A stretch of DNA of 36,717 nt from Stenotrophomonas maltophilia (GCA_002387845.1 DGLB01000028.1:27516-64232), one strand, 5' to 3'; positions 1 through 7,384 are shown, counted from the first letter of the stretch. The notes: a model not told the origin generated them from the sequence alone. A program made the numbers and translations.

Positions 1-111
1 TGCGGCGATCGAGCTTACATGGACGTACTTGCAGCGTCCCCCGGAACGCCCGTCCCGAGCCGCCAAGCCAGGGTTCCCGTGAACACCGGCTGTTCGCACG
101 AATCCAACAGC
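1..111. other. Leftmost intergenic sequence, no gene recognised
   Basis: I see no credible coding frame in this stretch; the open frames that cross it have no plausible start site and run into repeats. The first 45 bases have a composition unlike the REP elements that follow and could be part of a dispersed intergenic element, but nothing in the window repeats them. The downstream end of the HAD phosphatase gene faces this region. Confidence 0.4.
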
Positions 112-133
112 AGCCGGGCAAGCCCGGCTCTAC
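112..133 (-). repeat. SMAG/REP palindrome, single copy
   Basis: A short hairpin with arms AGCCGGGC and GCCCGGCT followed by CTAC. Read on the minus strand it begins with GTAG, the hallmark of the GTAG (SMAG) family of Stenotrophomonas. The same unit occurs three times at 6230-6298. It lies downstream of the HAD phosphatase gene, so it would sit in the 3' region of that transcript. Confidence 0.85.
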
Positions 134-138
134 GTAAA

Positions 139-188
139 GCATGCAATTGCAGACGTTTGCGGTGCATGCAGTTGCAGGCGTTTGTGGG
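139..188. repeat. Imperfect 25-bp tandem direct repeat
   Basis: Two head-to-tail 25-base units (139-163 and 164-188), each beginning GCATGCA and containing TTGCAG and CGTTTG, differ at only four positions (three A/G or C/T transitions and the last base). The unit holds GCATGC and TGCAATTGCA-like palindromes. It sits just downstream of the HAD phosphatase stop codon and beside a REP copy. No function is known to me. Confidence 0.75.
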
Positions 189-221
189 GCGAGCAAGTGC
201 AGGCAGGTGCAGGGCGGGCAA

Positions 222-902
222 TCAGCCAGTGAAGTGCGGCAGCAGCAGCGCGTGTACGTCGGTGAGGGAGTCGGCGATGCGGTGGCCGAGGGCGCGTTGG
301 GGGGCGTCGGGCAGCACCAGGTCGGGGACCTGGATGACCGTCATGCCGGCGGCCAGGGCGGCGCGGGTGCCGGCGGGGGAATCTTCCAACGCCAGGCAGC
401 GGGCGGGGGCCTTGCCCAGCTTGGCCGCGGCCAGCAGGTAGATGTCCGGGGCCGGCTTGGGGTGGCTGACGTCGCTGCTGGTCACCACCGCTGCGAAGTA
501 CGGCAGCAGGCCGCACGCGGCCAGCTTGCGTGACGCGCGCGGTTCGCGCGTGGAGGTCGCCACCGCGCGGGGAATGTCGTGCTGCTTCAGCAGCTCCAGC
601 AGTTCGACGATGCCCGGCCGCAGCGGCAGGCCCTGCTGCGTGCGTGCCTCGTACAGATCGTGGCAGCGCGTGTACAACGCCTGCATCTGTTCCGCATCCA
701 CGTGCTGCCGCAGCAGCAACTCGCAGTCGCGGTCGCCCAGGCCCACCAGCTGCAGCCAGAACGCCGCCTCGATCGGCAACGCCAGTTCGGCCGCCGCCTG
801 CGACCAGCACGCGATCGACACGCGCTCGCTGTCGATCATCAGTCCATCCATGTCGAAGATCACCGCCTCCGGCAGGAACGGCAGCGCGGCCAGCGGGGTC
901 AT
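222..902 (-). CDS. HAD-superfamily phosphatase, beta-phosphoglucomutase-like
   Basis: A 226-residue HAD hydrolase of subfamily IA. The N-terminal motif FDMDGLMIDSE carries the nucleophile and acid/base aspartates (D17 and D19). SSDVSHPKPAPD supplies the conserved lysine of motif III, and LEDSPAGTRAALAAGM supplies the metal-binding acidic motif IV. The region between motif I and the core is the expected helical cap. Such enzymes dephosphorylate or isomerise small sugar or nucleotide phosphates; the exact substrate cannot be read from sequence. I chose the ATG at 902 because it forms an ATGA overlap with the stop of the upstream pseudouridine synthase gene, which implies translational coupling. 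The longer frame to 950 would overlap that gene by 52 bases and starts with non-conserved sequence. It is the last gene of a three-gene minus-strand operon. Confidence 0.9.
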   Translation of the reverse strand: MTPLAALPFLPEAVIFDMDGLMIDSERVSIACWSQAAAELALPIEAAFWLQLVGLGDRDCELLLRQHVDAEQMQALYTRCHDLYEARTQQGLPLRPGIVELLELLKQHDIPRAVATSTREPRASRKLAACGLLPYFAAVVTSSDVSHPKPAPDIYLLAAAKLGKAPARCLALEDSPAGTRAALAAGMTVIQVPDLVLPDAPQRALGHRIADSLTDVHALLLPHFTG

Positions 903-1603
903 GCGGCGTTGAACAACGTGTCGAGGTCCGTCGCATCCAACAGGCGCCACTCGCCTTCCGGCAGCGCGCCCAGGGTCAGTCCACCGATCCGGCTGCGGTG
1001 CAGTGCGTCCACGTGGTTGCCCACCGCCGCGAACATCCGCCGCACCTGGTGATAACGACCTTCATGCAGCACCAGCTGCGCCTGGCGGGGTCCCTGTACG
1101 TCCAGTTCCGCCGGCAGCAGCGGCTTGTCGTCCGATTCCAGCATCAGCGTGCCGCTGGCGAAACGCGCGCCTTCGTCGCCGCGCAGGTCCTGCGCCAGCG
1201 TCGCTTCGTACGCCTTGTCCAGCTTCGCCTTCGGCGACACGATCCGGTGCAGCAGCGCGCCGTCGTCGGTCATCAGCAACAGCCCGCTGGTGTCGCGGTC
1301 CAGCCGTCCCACCGACGACAGCTGCGGCGAGCGCTCGCGGAAACGCGGCGGCAACAGGTCGTAGATCAGCCGACCGGTGTCCTTGGTCGAACAGGTGTAG
1401 CCGCGCGGCTTGTGCAGCATCAGGGTCAGCCCCGGCGGCGGGTCCAGCGGCTCGCCGTCCACCCGGATCGCCGCATGCGCCACGGCGTCGTCGGCGTACA
1501 GCACCTCGCCCTCGGCGTCGGTGATGCGGCCCTCACGGAACATCTGCTGCACCTGCTTGCGGCTGCCGTAGCCCAGGTTGGCGATGTGCTTGACCAGCTT
1601 CAT
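899..1603 (-). CDS. rsuA: RsuA/RluB-family rRNA pseudouridine synthase
   Basis: A 234-residue protein with an N-terminal S4 RNA-binding domain (about residues 1-50, starting MKLVKHIANLGYGSRKQVQ) and a pseudouridine synthase domain. The catalytic aspartate is D102 in SSVGRLDRDTSGLLL, and the motif HEGRYHQVRRMFAAVGNHV near the C-terminus is typical of the RsuA subfamily. The short length and S4 domain fit RsuA, which makes the pseudouridine at position 516 of 16S rRNA in E. coli; the exact site here is inferred. Its start overlaps the stop of the rsmC-like gene (ATGA at 1600-1603) and its own stop overlaps the HAD gene, so the three genes are coupled. Two 16S rRNA-modifying enzymes in one operon makes functional sense. 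RluE/RluB-type 23S specificity cannot be excluded. Confidence 0.92.
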   Translation of the reverse strand: MKLVKHIANLGYGSRKQVQQMFREGRITDAEGEVLYADDAVAHAAIRVDGEPLDPPPGLTLMLHKPRGYTCSTKDTGRLIYDLLPPRFRERSPQLSSVGRLDRDTSGLLLMTDDGALLHRIVSPKAKLDKAYEATLAQDLRGDEGARFASGTLMLESDDKPLLPAELDVQGPRQAQLVLHEGRYHQVRRMFAAVGNHVDALHRSRIGGLTLGALPEGEWRLLDATDLDTLFNAA

Positions 1604-2697
1604 GCGCGACCGCCGCTGCGGCCGCGGGTGGCTTCAATCAGCTTGAAGCCGTCGCGCTCGGCGGCCACGCGGACCTCGCCGAAGCTTTCATTGAGAATCT
1701 GCTCGTACGGCAGGTGACGGTTGGCCACCAGCCACAGCCGCCCACCCGGGCGCAGCGCCTGCGCGGCCACCGCGATGAAGCGCTGGCCGATGTCCGGCCG
1801 GTCGGCGCGGGCCGGGGTGTGAAACGGCGGGTTGGTCACGATGAAGTCGTAGCGGCCCTCGATGCCCGCGGTGACGTCCTGCCACAGGTAACGCAGCGTC
1901 GCCGGGCTGCCCAGCGCCTCCAGGTTCACCTTCGCCAGCGCCAGCGCGCGGCCTTCGGCCTCGAACAGGTCCAGCCCGGTCACCTTCGGGCAACGGCTCA
2001 GCACTTCACTGGACAGGTAGCCGAAGCCCGCACCCAGGTCCGCGCCCTGCCCGGCCAGGTCGGCCGGCAGCTGTTCCACCAGCAGCGCCGAGGCCGGGTC
2101 GATGCGGTCCCAGGCGAAGATGCCCGGGCGGCTCTGGAAGCGGCCGCCGAGAATCCCCCGTGGGGCGTCCAGCGCGGCCCAGCGCGCCGCCAGCGCAGCG
2201 TCGTGCTGGCCGTTCAGCGGGGCCGTCCAGTACACCCGGCAGTGGTTCTTGGTCAGCTTGCCGCCCAGCCCCGCCAACTGCTGCAGGTCACTTTCGCCGG
2301 AGCGCGCGCCCTCGTTGTTGTGCTGGCAGGCGACCACGATGCCGCCCGGTGCGGCCAGCGCCAGGGCGCGGGCGAACAACGCACGCGCCTCTTCGCGCTG
2401 GCGCGGCGGCAGCACCAGCACCACCGGGTAACGGGTGGTGTCGGCAGCCAGCTGGGCCTCGTCTCGTACCGTCCAGCCGCTGGCCTCCAGGGCCGCCGCG
2501 AAGGGCCGGAAGCTCTGCTCGCAGACCAGCTGGCCCGGCTGGGCACGCTCGCGCAGCGGCCAGCCGTCGCGGGCACGCAGGAACAGCACCGGGCCGGACG
2601 GCCAGTCCAGGGCCCCGCCGAAGGGCAGGAACAGGGTTTCCAGGGGGGCGTCGTGCTGGGGGGCCATGCGAGGTACGTCTTGAAATGAGACCGCCAT
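1600..2697 (-). CDS. rsmC: RsmC-type 16S rRNA (guanine-N2) methyltransferase
   Basis: A 365-residue class I SAM-dependent methyltransferase with two halves, as in RsmC. The N-terminal half (about 1-190) is the degenerate methyltransferase-like domain, and the C-terminal half carries SAM motif I (GADLGAGFGYLS, 218-229) and the catalytic NPPF motif at 289-292 within VTNPPFHTPARADRP. The following PGGRLWLVANRHLPYE is typical of the RsmC/RlmG group. In E. coli RsmC methylates G1207 of 16S rRNA; the length here (365 against about 343) and the tandem layout agree. RlmG is the main alternative. The first methionine is used; a second at residue 11 is possible. It is the first gene of the operon with rsuA and the HAD gene, and is divergent from the small gene at 2812. 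Confidence 0.88.
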   Translation of the reverse strand: MAVSFQDVPRMAPQHDAPLETLFLPFGGALDWPSGPVLFLRARDGWPLRERAQPGQLVCEQSFRPFAAALEASGWTVRDEAQLAADTTRYPVVLVLPPRQREEARALFARALALAAPGGIVVACQHNNEGARSGESDLQQLAGLGGKLTKNHCRVYWTAPLNGQHDAALAARWAALDAPRGILGGRFQSRPGIFAWDRIDPASALLVEQLPADLAGQGADLGAGFGYLSSEVLSRCPKVTGLDLFEAEGRALALAKVNLEALGSPATLRYLWQDVTAGIEGRYDFIVTNPPFHTPARADRPDIGQRFIAVAAQALRPGGRLWLVANRHLPYEQILNESFGEVRVAAERDGFKLIEATRGRSGGRA

Positions 2698-2811
2698 TCT
2701 ACCGGTTCGCCAGGGTGAGCCACGCCGATTAGCATTTGTTCAACGGGGTCTTGATGCCCTCGCAACATCGTGTCGGTCAGGGTAAAGGTTCCTTCGTAGC
2801 GGAGCTGGCTC

Positions 2812-3075
2812 ATGCGTGCATTGTTCGTCGGTGGCAAGGTCGACAACAGCGAAATGGATCTGGAAGGCGCGCAGCCGCCGGTTCACTACCCTGAAGATAC
2901 CGGCGGCGGGCATGCGCGCTATCGCCTGCACCAGGTCGGTCGCCAGTCAGATGGCCAGGTGGCGTATGCGGTGTACGGCGCGCCCGACATGGCCGACGAC
3001 GAAGTGGCACGGGTGGCCGAAGAGCGCGCCTATGCGCGGCGCTTCGAGGCCGAACCGGAAGTGTTCCAGCACTGA
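2812..3075 (+). CDS. Small conserved hypothetical protein
   Basis: An 87-residue cytoplasmic protein beginning MRALFVGGKVDNSEMDL, with a middle HYPEDTGGGHARYRLHQVG and an acidic, charged helical C-terminus. It has no signal peptide or membrane segment. GGAG lies 8 bases before the ATG, a good ribosome-binding site. I do not recognise a named domain. The pattern, with aspartate/glycine-rich strands followed by a helix of the form DDEVARVAEERAYARRF, looks like a compact alpha/beta protein that I believe recurs in Xanthomonadaceae. It shares a 114-base divergent gap with the rsmC-like gene and faces the DUF3247 gene tail to tail 16 bases away. Confidence 0.75.
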   Translation: MRALFVGGKVDNSEMDLEGAQPPVHYPEDTGGGHARYRLHQVGRQSDGQVAYAVYGAPDMADDEVARVAEERAYARRFEAEPEVFQH

Positions 3076-3091
3076 GCGTGGAGGCCGCCGG

Positions 3092-3382
3092 TCACTCGAT
3101 CGGCGGCAGCTCACGGATTGATGCGATCTGGTCCAACCAGACATGGTGCTGCTGCACCGGCGCATCCAGATCATCCAGCCGCAACTCGCCGTTGCTGCCC
3201 TCGTTCTCGTCCGCATCGCGATACTGCTGCACGGTCGGACGCACCGCCACTGTTCCCAGCACGCGACTGCCGTCCTTCAATGTCAGTTCCACCCGGGCCT
3301 CGTCGGGCAGCTGCGGCAGCAGTGCCTTCAGCCGCGCGATGTCGTCGGCATGGGTATAAACAACCGGTGCAGTACGTGACAT
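3092..3382 (-). CDS. DUF3247 family protein
   Basis: A 96-residue protein containing TLKDGSRVLGTVAVRPTVQQY, a strand-rich core like the small SH3/Sm-like fold reported for DUF3247, a family I know only from Xanthomonas relatives, and ending HHVWLDQIASIRELPP. No enzymatic residues are evident and the biological role is unknown. The ATG at 3382 is preferred to 3418: GAGGA lies 5 bases upstream, and the longer frame would run through the palindrome at 3399-3417. It follows the hybrid histidine kinase gene by 32 bases on the same strand, so the two may share a transcript, with the palindrome between them. Confidence 0.85.
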   Translation of the reverse strand: MSRTAPVVYTHADDIARLKALLPQLPDEARVELTLKDGSRVLGTVAVRPTVQQYRDADENEGSNGELRLDDLDAPVQQHHVWLDQIASIRELPPIE

Positions 3383-3398
3383 GATCTTCCTCGCGTTA

Positions 3399-3417
3399 TG
3401 ACACGCCATGCGTGTCA
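3399..3417 (-). repeat. ATG-loop palindrome, copy 1
   Basis: A perfect 8-bp stem, TGACACGC/GCGTGTCA, with a 3-base loop that reads ATG in the direction of the minus-strand genes. The first three stem bases in the gene sense are the TGA stop codon of the hybrid kinase (3415-3417). It has no T-tract, so it is not a standard intrinsic terminator. Copies at 26871, 28612 and 33426 share the core CGC-ATG-GCG but have different, fully compensated outer stems. Confidence 0.8.
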
Positions 3418-5445
3418 ACGAACATCCGCCCTCGCCTGGGCCAGCACGTTGCGTACCGCCGTTACCAGCTGCGCCACGGAATAGGGTTTGGCCACATGCT
3501 CCTGGAACCCCGAGGCCAGCGCGCGCTTGCGGTCATCGGCCCGTGCCAGCGCCGTCACTGCCACAGCCGGCAATGCCTTCGCATCCACCCCCATGTCCTC
3601 GCGCAGGGTGCGCACCAGTCCGTAACCATCCATGCCCGGCATGCCGATATCGGTGAGCAGCGCATCCACCTGTTCGTGCCGGCCACCATCCAACAGTGCC
3701 AGCGCTTCGCCGGCAGACGCGGCGACGGTCACCTGCGCGCCCTGCTCTTCCAGCATGCGCCGCAGGTACTCCAGCACTTCGGGTTGATCTTCCACCGCGA
3801 CCAGGCGCAGGCCGCGCAGCGGATAGGGTTCGATCACCTGCTCGCTGATCGGTCCATTGAACACTTCGCGCAGCGGCCGGCCATCGGCCTGCGGCTGGTA
3901 GCACGGCAGGCTGACCGTGAACTGCGCGCCGTGGCCCTGGCCCTCGCTGGCCGCACTGACCGTGCCGCCATGCAGTTCCACCAGCTGCTGCACGATCGCC
4001 AGGCCCAGGCCCAGGCCGCCGTGGCGGCGGGTGGTGGTGCCATCGGCCTGGCGGAAGCGGCTGAACAGATGGCGCAGGAATTCCGGCGCGATGCCGTCGC
4101 CGGTGTCGCGCACGGTGATGACCCAATGCCCGCCTTCGCGCGCCAGGGTCACCGTGACCGAGCCTTCGGCCGGGGTGAACTTGATCGCATTGGACAGCAG
4201 GTTCCACCACACCTGCTGCAGGCGGGTGGCATCGCCCAGCACCAGCGCGCCCTCTTCGGGCAGGTGCAACTGCATGTCCAGCGCCTTGCCTTCGGCGACC
4301 AGCTCCTGCGCACCCAGCGCCTCGGTCAGCTGCGCGCGCAGGTCCACCACTTCCACTTCCAGCTGCACCTTGCCCAGCAACATGCTGCTCAGGTCCAGCA
4401 TGTCCGAGATCAGGCGCTTCTGCGCCATCGCGCTGTTGGCGATCACGCCCAGGCCCTTGAACAGCGGGCTGGTGTTGTCCACCCGCTGCAGCAGCAGCTC
4501 GCTCCACCCCAGGATGGTGGTCAGCGGCGTGCGCAGCTCGTGCGACAGCGTGGCCAGGAATTCGTCTTTCAACCGCGCCATGTTTTCCGCGGCGCTGCGC
4601 GCGGCGCGCTCGGACTGCAGCAGCTCCTCGCGCGCCATTTCGATTTCGCGGCGCTCGGTCACGTCCGGGCTGCTGCCGGCCAGGCCGATGAAGCGGCCCA
4701 TGCGCGAGAAGCGCGGCCGTGCGTTCATTTCCAGCCAACGCCACTGACCGTCCGAACGCAGGCCACGCACCAGCGCCTGCATCGAACGCTGTGCCTTCAG
4801 CGCTTCCTGCAGCTCGTAATCGAACACCGAGGCGTCGTCCGGATGCACCAGCCCACGCCATACATCTTCCGGCACGCGCTGCTCGTCACCGCCGAAGAAC
4901 TCGGTGAACGCGCTGTTGACGAAGCGGGCATGGCCGCGGTCATCCAACACCCAGACCGGCATCGGCAGGCCGTCGGCCAGCGCGGAGAAACGCGCCTCGC
5001 TTTCGGCCAGATCCACTTCCACCTGCTTGCGGCTGGTGATGTCGAAGAACAGGATCGCCACCTGGCGCTGCTCGGGCTCACCCACGCGCATGGCTTCCAC
5101 CGAGTACCACCGGCCCAGTGAGCGCGCCTCCATGTCGAAATGGTGCGGCCGACCGGTCAGCGCCACCTGGCCGTAGATCTGGTACCACTCCGGCTCGTGC
5201 GCCGGCTGCAGCTCGCTCATCAACCGGCCTGCGGCATCGGTCAGCCCGGTATTGCGCTCGAAAGCCTCGTTCACCTGCACGAAGCGATAGTCCACGCCCA
5301 CGTCATTTTCGAACAGGCATTCCACCACGCAGAAGCCGGCATTGAGCCCTTCCAGCACGTGTCGGTGCAGGGCGGGATCAAGCGCAGGGGCCACCGGGGC
5401 GGCGCGTTCGAGGGTCGGTACGGTCGGGCTGGACAAGGAGGTCAA
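3415..5445 (-). CDS. PAS-PAS hybrid histidine kinase with C-terminal receiver
   Basis: A 676-residue cytoplasmic sensor kinase with no clear membrane helix. Order: a first PAS-like domain (about 28-145, ending FFDITSRKQVEVDLAESEARF), a second PAS/PAC domain (about 150-275, ending SSPDVTERREIEMAREE), a HisKA dimerisation domain with the phospho-accepting histidine H302 in LATLSHELRTPL, an HATPase_c domain with N box (WWNLLSNAIKFTP), G1 (RDTGDGIAPEF) and G2 (GGLGLGLAIVQQLVELHGG), and a receiver domain with phospho-acceptor D599 in LLTDIGMPGMDG and the conserved lysine in VAKPYS. The input signal is unknown; soluble PAS domains suggest an internal cue. No output-domain regulator is adjacent, so the receiver probably acts as a relay or a feedback element. 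Downstream is the DUF3247 gene. Confidence 0.95.
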   Translation of the reverse strand: MTSLSSPTVPTLERAAPVAPALDPALHRHVLEGLNAGFCVVECLFENDVGVDYRFVQVNEAFERNTGLTDAAGRLMSELQPAHEPEWYQIYGQVALTGRPHHFDMEARSLGRWYSVEAMRVGEPEQRQVAILFFDITSRKQVEVDLAESEARFSALADGLPMPVWVLDDRGHARFVNSAFTEFFGGDEQRVPEDVWRGLVHPDDASVFDYELQEALKAQRSMQALVRGLRSDGQWRWLEMNARPRFSRMGRFIGLAGSSPDVTERREIEMAREELLQSERAARSAAENMARLKDEFLATLSHELRTPLTTILGWSELLLQRVDNTSPLFKGLGVIANSAMAQKRLISDMLDLSSMLLGKVQLEVEVVDLRAQLTEALGAQELVAEGKALDMQLHLPEEGALVLGDATRLQQVWWNLLSNAIKFTPAEGSVTVTLAREGGHWVITVRDTGDGIAPEFLRHLFSRFRQADGTTTRRHGGLGLGLAIVQQLVELHGGTVSAASEGQGHGAQFTVSLPCYQPQADGRPLREVFNGPISEQVIEPYPLRGLRLVAVEDQPEVLEYLRRMLEEQGAQVTVAASAGEALALLDGGRHEQVDALLTDIGMPGMDGYGLVRTLREDMGVDAKALPAVAVTALARADDRKRALASGFQEHVAKPYSVAQLVTAVRNVLAQARADVR

Positions 5446-5640
5446 AGGGCGTGGCAGGCAGAGCGCTGGGAGATAGCATCATCCAGACCGCGTATTCGTA
5501 GCGTCAAGCGCGGGATTCATGTGTACCCCGGGTGAATTCATGCCAAATACGACGAATGTGTCGCAGTTTTGCCAATTGTCCCGGGCTGTGATCGGGATCA
5601 CACTGCGTTGGGCCATTCTGACCACTTACGGGAGTTCGCA
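5446..5640. promoter_or_regulatory. Divergent control region between the hybrid kinase and DUF3016 genes
   Basis: This 195-base gap separates divergent genes. It holds a TGTCGCA heptamer at 5559-5565, the same word that is repeated at 23603-23968, directly followed by TTGCCA (5569-5574), a possible -35 hexamer. The perfect TGTGA-N6-TCACA site described separately lies at 5587-5602. GGGAG at 5631-5635 is the ribosome-binding site of the DUF3016 gene. I see no convincing -10 hexamer at correct spacing. Confidence 0.5.
5587..5602. promoter_or_regulatory. Perfect CRP/Clp-type operator (TGTGA-N6-TCACA)
   Basis: The 16-base site TGTGATCGGGATCACA matches the CRP half-sites exactly and is itself almost fully palindromic. 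In Xanthomonads the CRP homologue Clp binds this consensus and is inhibited by c-di-GMP. It ends 38 bases before the DUF3016 start codon, so binding could activate or repress that gene depending on the unmapped transcription start. Binding by Clp is inferred. Confidence 0.65.
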
Positions 5641-6201
5641 ATGAACCTCAAAACCCTGATCACGGCCGCGCTGGGCGGCCTGCTGGCTTTAGCCACGCTG
5701 TCGGTCGCGGCGGCACCGCGCACCGTGACGGACCCGAAAGCGCCGCGGGCGCTGGAACAGGAAGGCCCGGTGCAGGTGCGCTGGACCGACCCGGCCGAGT
5801 TTGCCGAACTGCGCAACAACTCCAACCGCTGGGAGGCCGAACGCGGCAACTGGGTCTACGACCTGGCCCGCTACCTCCGCACCACGGCAGCCAAGCAGCT
5901 GGCCCCCGGCCAGACCCTGGACGTGACCATTACCGACATCAAGCGCGCCGGCGACTACGAGCCGCAGCACGTGCGTGCCCAGGACATCCGCATCATGAAA
6001 GACATCTACCCGCCGCGCATGACGCTGGACTATGTACTGAAAGACGCCCAGGGCAACGTGCTGAAGCAGGCCACCGGAGAGAAACTGATGGACACGGGCT
6101 ATCTCAGCACCGGTGCGGGCCTGCTGTCGAACAGCGACCCGCTGCGCTATGAAAAGCGGATGCTGAAGGACTGGCTGCGAAAAGTGTTACCGACCGCCTG
6201 A
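5641..6201 (+). CDS. DUF3016-type exported protein
   Basis: A 186-residue protein with a signal peptide (MNLKTLITAALGGLLALATL, cleavage near VAAA-PRT), so it is periplasmic. The mature part begins with a disordered segment, followed by VQVRWTDPAEFAELRNN, then VYDLARYLRTTAAKQLAPGQ, TLDVTITDIKRAGDYEP, and IRIMKDIYPPRMTLDYVLKD, a pattern I assign to DUF3016. Function is unknown for the family. The start at 5641 has GGGAG 5 bases upstream and begins the signal peptide; a longer frame from 5569 would run through the Clp-type site. It has its own operator upstream and an intrinsic terminator that begins inside its last codons, so it is probably a single-gene unit. Confidence 0.85.
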   Translation: MNLKTLITAALGGLLALATLSVAAAPRTVTDPKAPRALEQEGPVQVRWTDPAEFAELRNNSNRWEAERGNWVYDLARYLRTTAAKQLAPGQTLDVTITDIKRAGDYEPQHVRAQDIRIMKDIYPPRMTLDYVLKDAQGNVLKQATGEKLMDTGYLSTGAGLLSNSDPLRYEKRMLKDWLRKVLPTA

Positions 6202-6226
6202 CGCATCGGTTGCGTCAGGCTTCTTG
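6196..6226 (+). terminator. Intrinsic terminator overlapping the DUF3016 stop codon
   Basis: A perfect 10-bp stem (GCCTGACGCA/TGCGTCAGGC, loop TCGGT) followed by TTCTT. The 5' arm contains the last codon and the TGA stop of the DUF3016 gene, so the coding sequence runs directly into the terminator. Confidence 0.75.
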
Positions 6227-6229
6227 TCA

Positions 6230-6298
6230 GCCGGGCAAGCCCGGCTCTACATGGCCGGGCAAGCCCGGCTCTACATGGCCGGGCAAGCCCGGCTCTAC
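6230..6298 (-). repeat. Three SMAG/REP units in 24-bp phase
   Basis: Three identical 21-base units (starting at 6230, 6254 and 6278), each a GCCGGGC/GCCCGGC hairpin ending CTCTAC, are separated by ATG. Read on the minus strand each starts with GTAG. They fill the gap between the DUF3016 terminator and the end of the alanine racemase gene (stop at 6311), so they lie in the 3' region of both converging genes. Confidence 0.9.
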
Positions 6299-6310
6299 GT
6301 GGGTCTTTCG

Positions 6311-7384
6311 TCAGCTGCGGATTTCGCGCGCCACGCGCTTCACCGCGCACGGCAGCTGATACGCGCTCACGTTGCACAGCGGGGCCAGCACGTCCAGGCG
6401 CGGGTTCTGGCCCCACAGTTCCACCGTGCTGCCCACCCCGGCCTGCGGCAGGTCGGTCAGGTCCACGGTCAGCATGTCCATCGATACACGGCCGATCAGA
6501 TGCGCGGGCTGGCCGTCGATCTGCACCGGGGTGCCGTTCGGGGCGAACTGCGGGTAGCCGTCGGCATACCCCATCGCGACCACGCCCACGCGGGTGGGCC
6601 GCTCGGCCACGAAGCGTGCGCCGTAGCCCACCGGTTCACCGGCGGCAATCTCACGCACCGCGAAAATCTTCGACTGCATGGTCATCACCGGACGCAGCCG
6701 TTCGGTCTGCGCGCTGCTGCCCGGCAGCGGGTTGGCCCCGTACAACATCAGGCCCGGGCGCACCCAGTCACTGCGTACTTCCGGCCAGCCCAGCAGCGCC
6801 GGCGAATTGCACAGGCTGGTCTCGCCGGCCAGGCCCTCGATCGCGGCGGCAAACGTGGCGGCCTGCTCGCGGGTGCGCGGGTTGTCCAGCTCGTCAGCGC
6901 GGGCCAGGTGGCTCATCAATACCAGCGGCCCAACCTGCGGCAGCGCCGACAGGCGTGCATGCGCGCTGCGGAAATCGGCCTGCGACAGCCCCAGCCGGTG
7001 CATGCCGCTGTCCAGCTTCAGCCAGATGTTCAAGGTGGCGTCGGTCTGGAACGCTTCCACGGCGTCCACCTGCCACGGCGCGGCCACGGCAAACCACAGG
7101 CGGTGCTGCACGATCAGCGGCAGCTCGGCGGCATCGAAGAAACCTTCCAGCAGCAGAATCGGCGTGCTGATGCCAGCCGCGCGCAGTTCCAGCGCCTCCT
7201 CGATGCAGGCCACCCCGAACGCGTCGGCCTCGCCTTCCAGCGCGCGCGCGCACACCACCGCACCGTGGCCGTAGGCATCGGCCTTCACCGCCGCCAGGGT
7301 CTTGCGACCGCCGCCCAGTTCACGGGCCAGGCGGAAGTTGGAGCGCAACGCGTCCAGGTCGATCAACGCGCGGGCAGGACGCAT
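6311..7384 (-). CDS. dadX: Alanine racemase, catabolic (DadX-type)
   Basis: A 357-residue fold-type III PLP enzyme that interconverts L- and D-alanine in the cytoplasm. The PLP lysine is K34 in LAAVKADAYGHGA; R130 in SGMHRLGL, the second catalytic base Y254 in PVGYGARF, and the SMDM motif (about 301-304) are all present. Length and motifs match Alr/DadX. It overlaps the end of the D-amino acid dehydrogenase gene by 22 bases and lies downstream of it, with an Lrp-type regulator divergent from the pair. This is the dad arrangement, so a catabolic role (converting L-alanine to D-alanine for the dehydrogenase) is likely. It may also supply cell-wall D-alanine if no other alr exists; that cannot be seen here. 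Confidence 0.95.
   Translation of the reverse strand: MRPARALIDLDALRSNFRLARELGGGRKTLAAVKADAYGHGAVVCARALEGEADAFGVACIEEALELRAAGISTPILLLEGFFDAAELPLIVQHRLWFAVAAPWQVDAVEAFQTDATLNIWLKLDSGMHRLGLSQADFRSAHARLSALPQVGPLVLMSHLARADELDNPRTREQAATFAAAIEGLAGETSLCNSPALLGWPEVRSDWVRPGLMLYGANPLPGSSAQTERLRPVMTMQSKIFAVREIAAGEPVGYGARFVAERPTRVGVVAMGYADGYPQFAPNGTPVQIDGQPAHLIGRVSMDMLTVDLTDLPQAGVGSTVELWGQNPRLDVLAPLCNVSAYQLPCAVKRVAREIRS

Noticed and set aside
6230..6298. A CRISPR-like array of repeats
   Set aside because: Spacers are a constant 3 bases, the unit is a SMAG hairpin and no cas gene is present.
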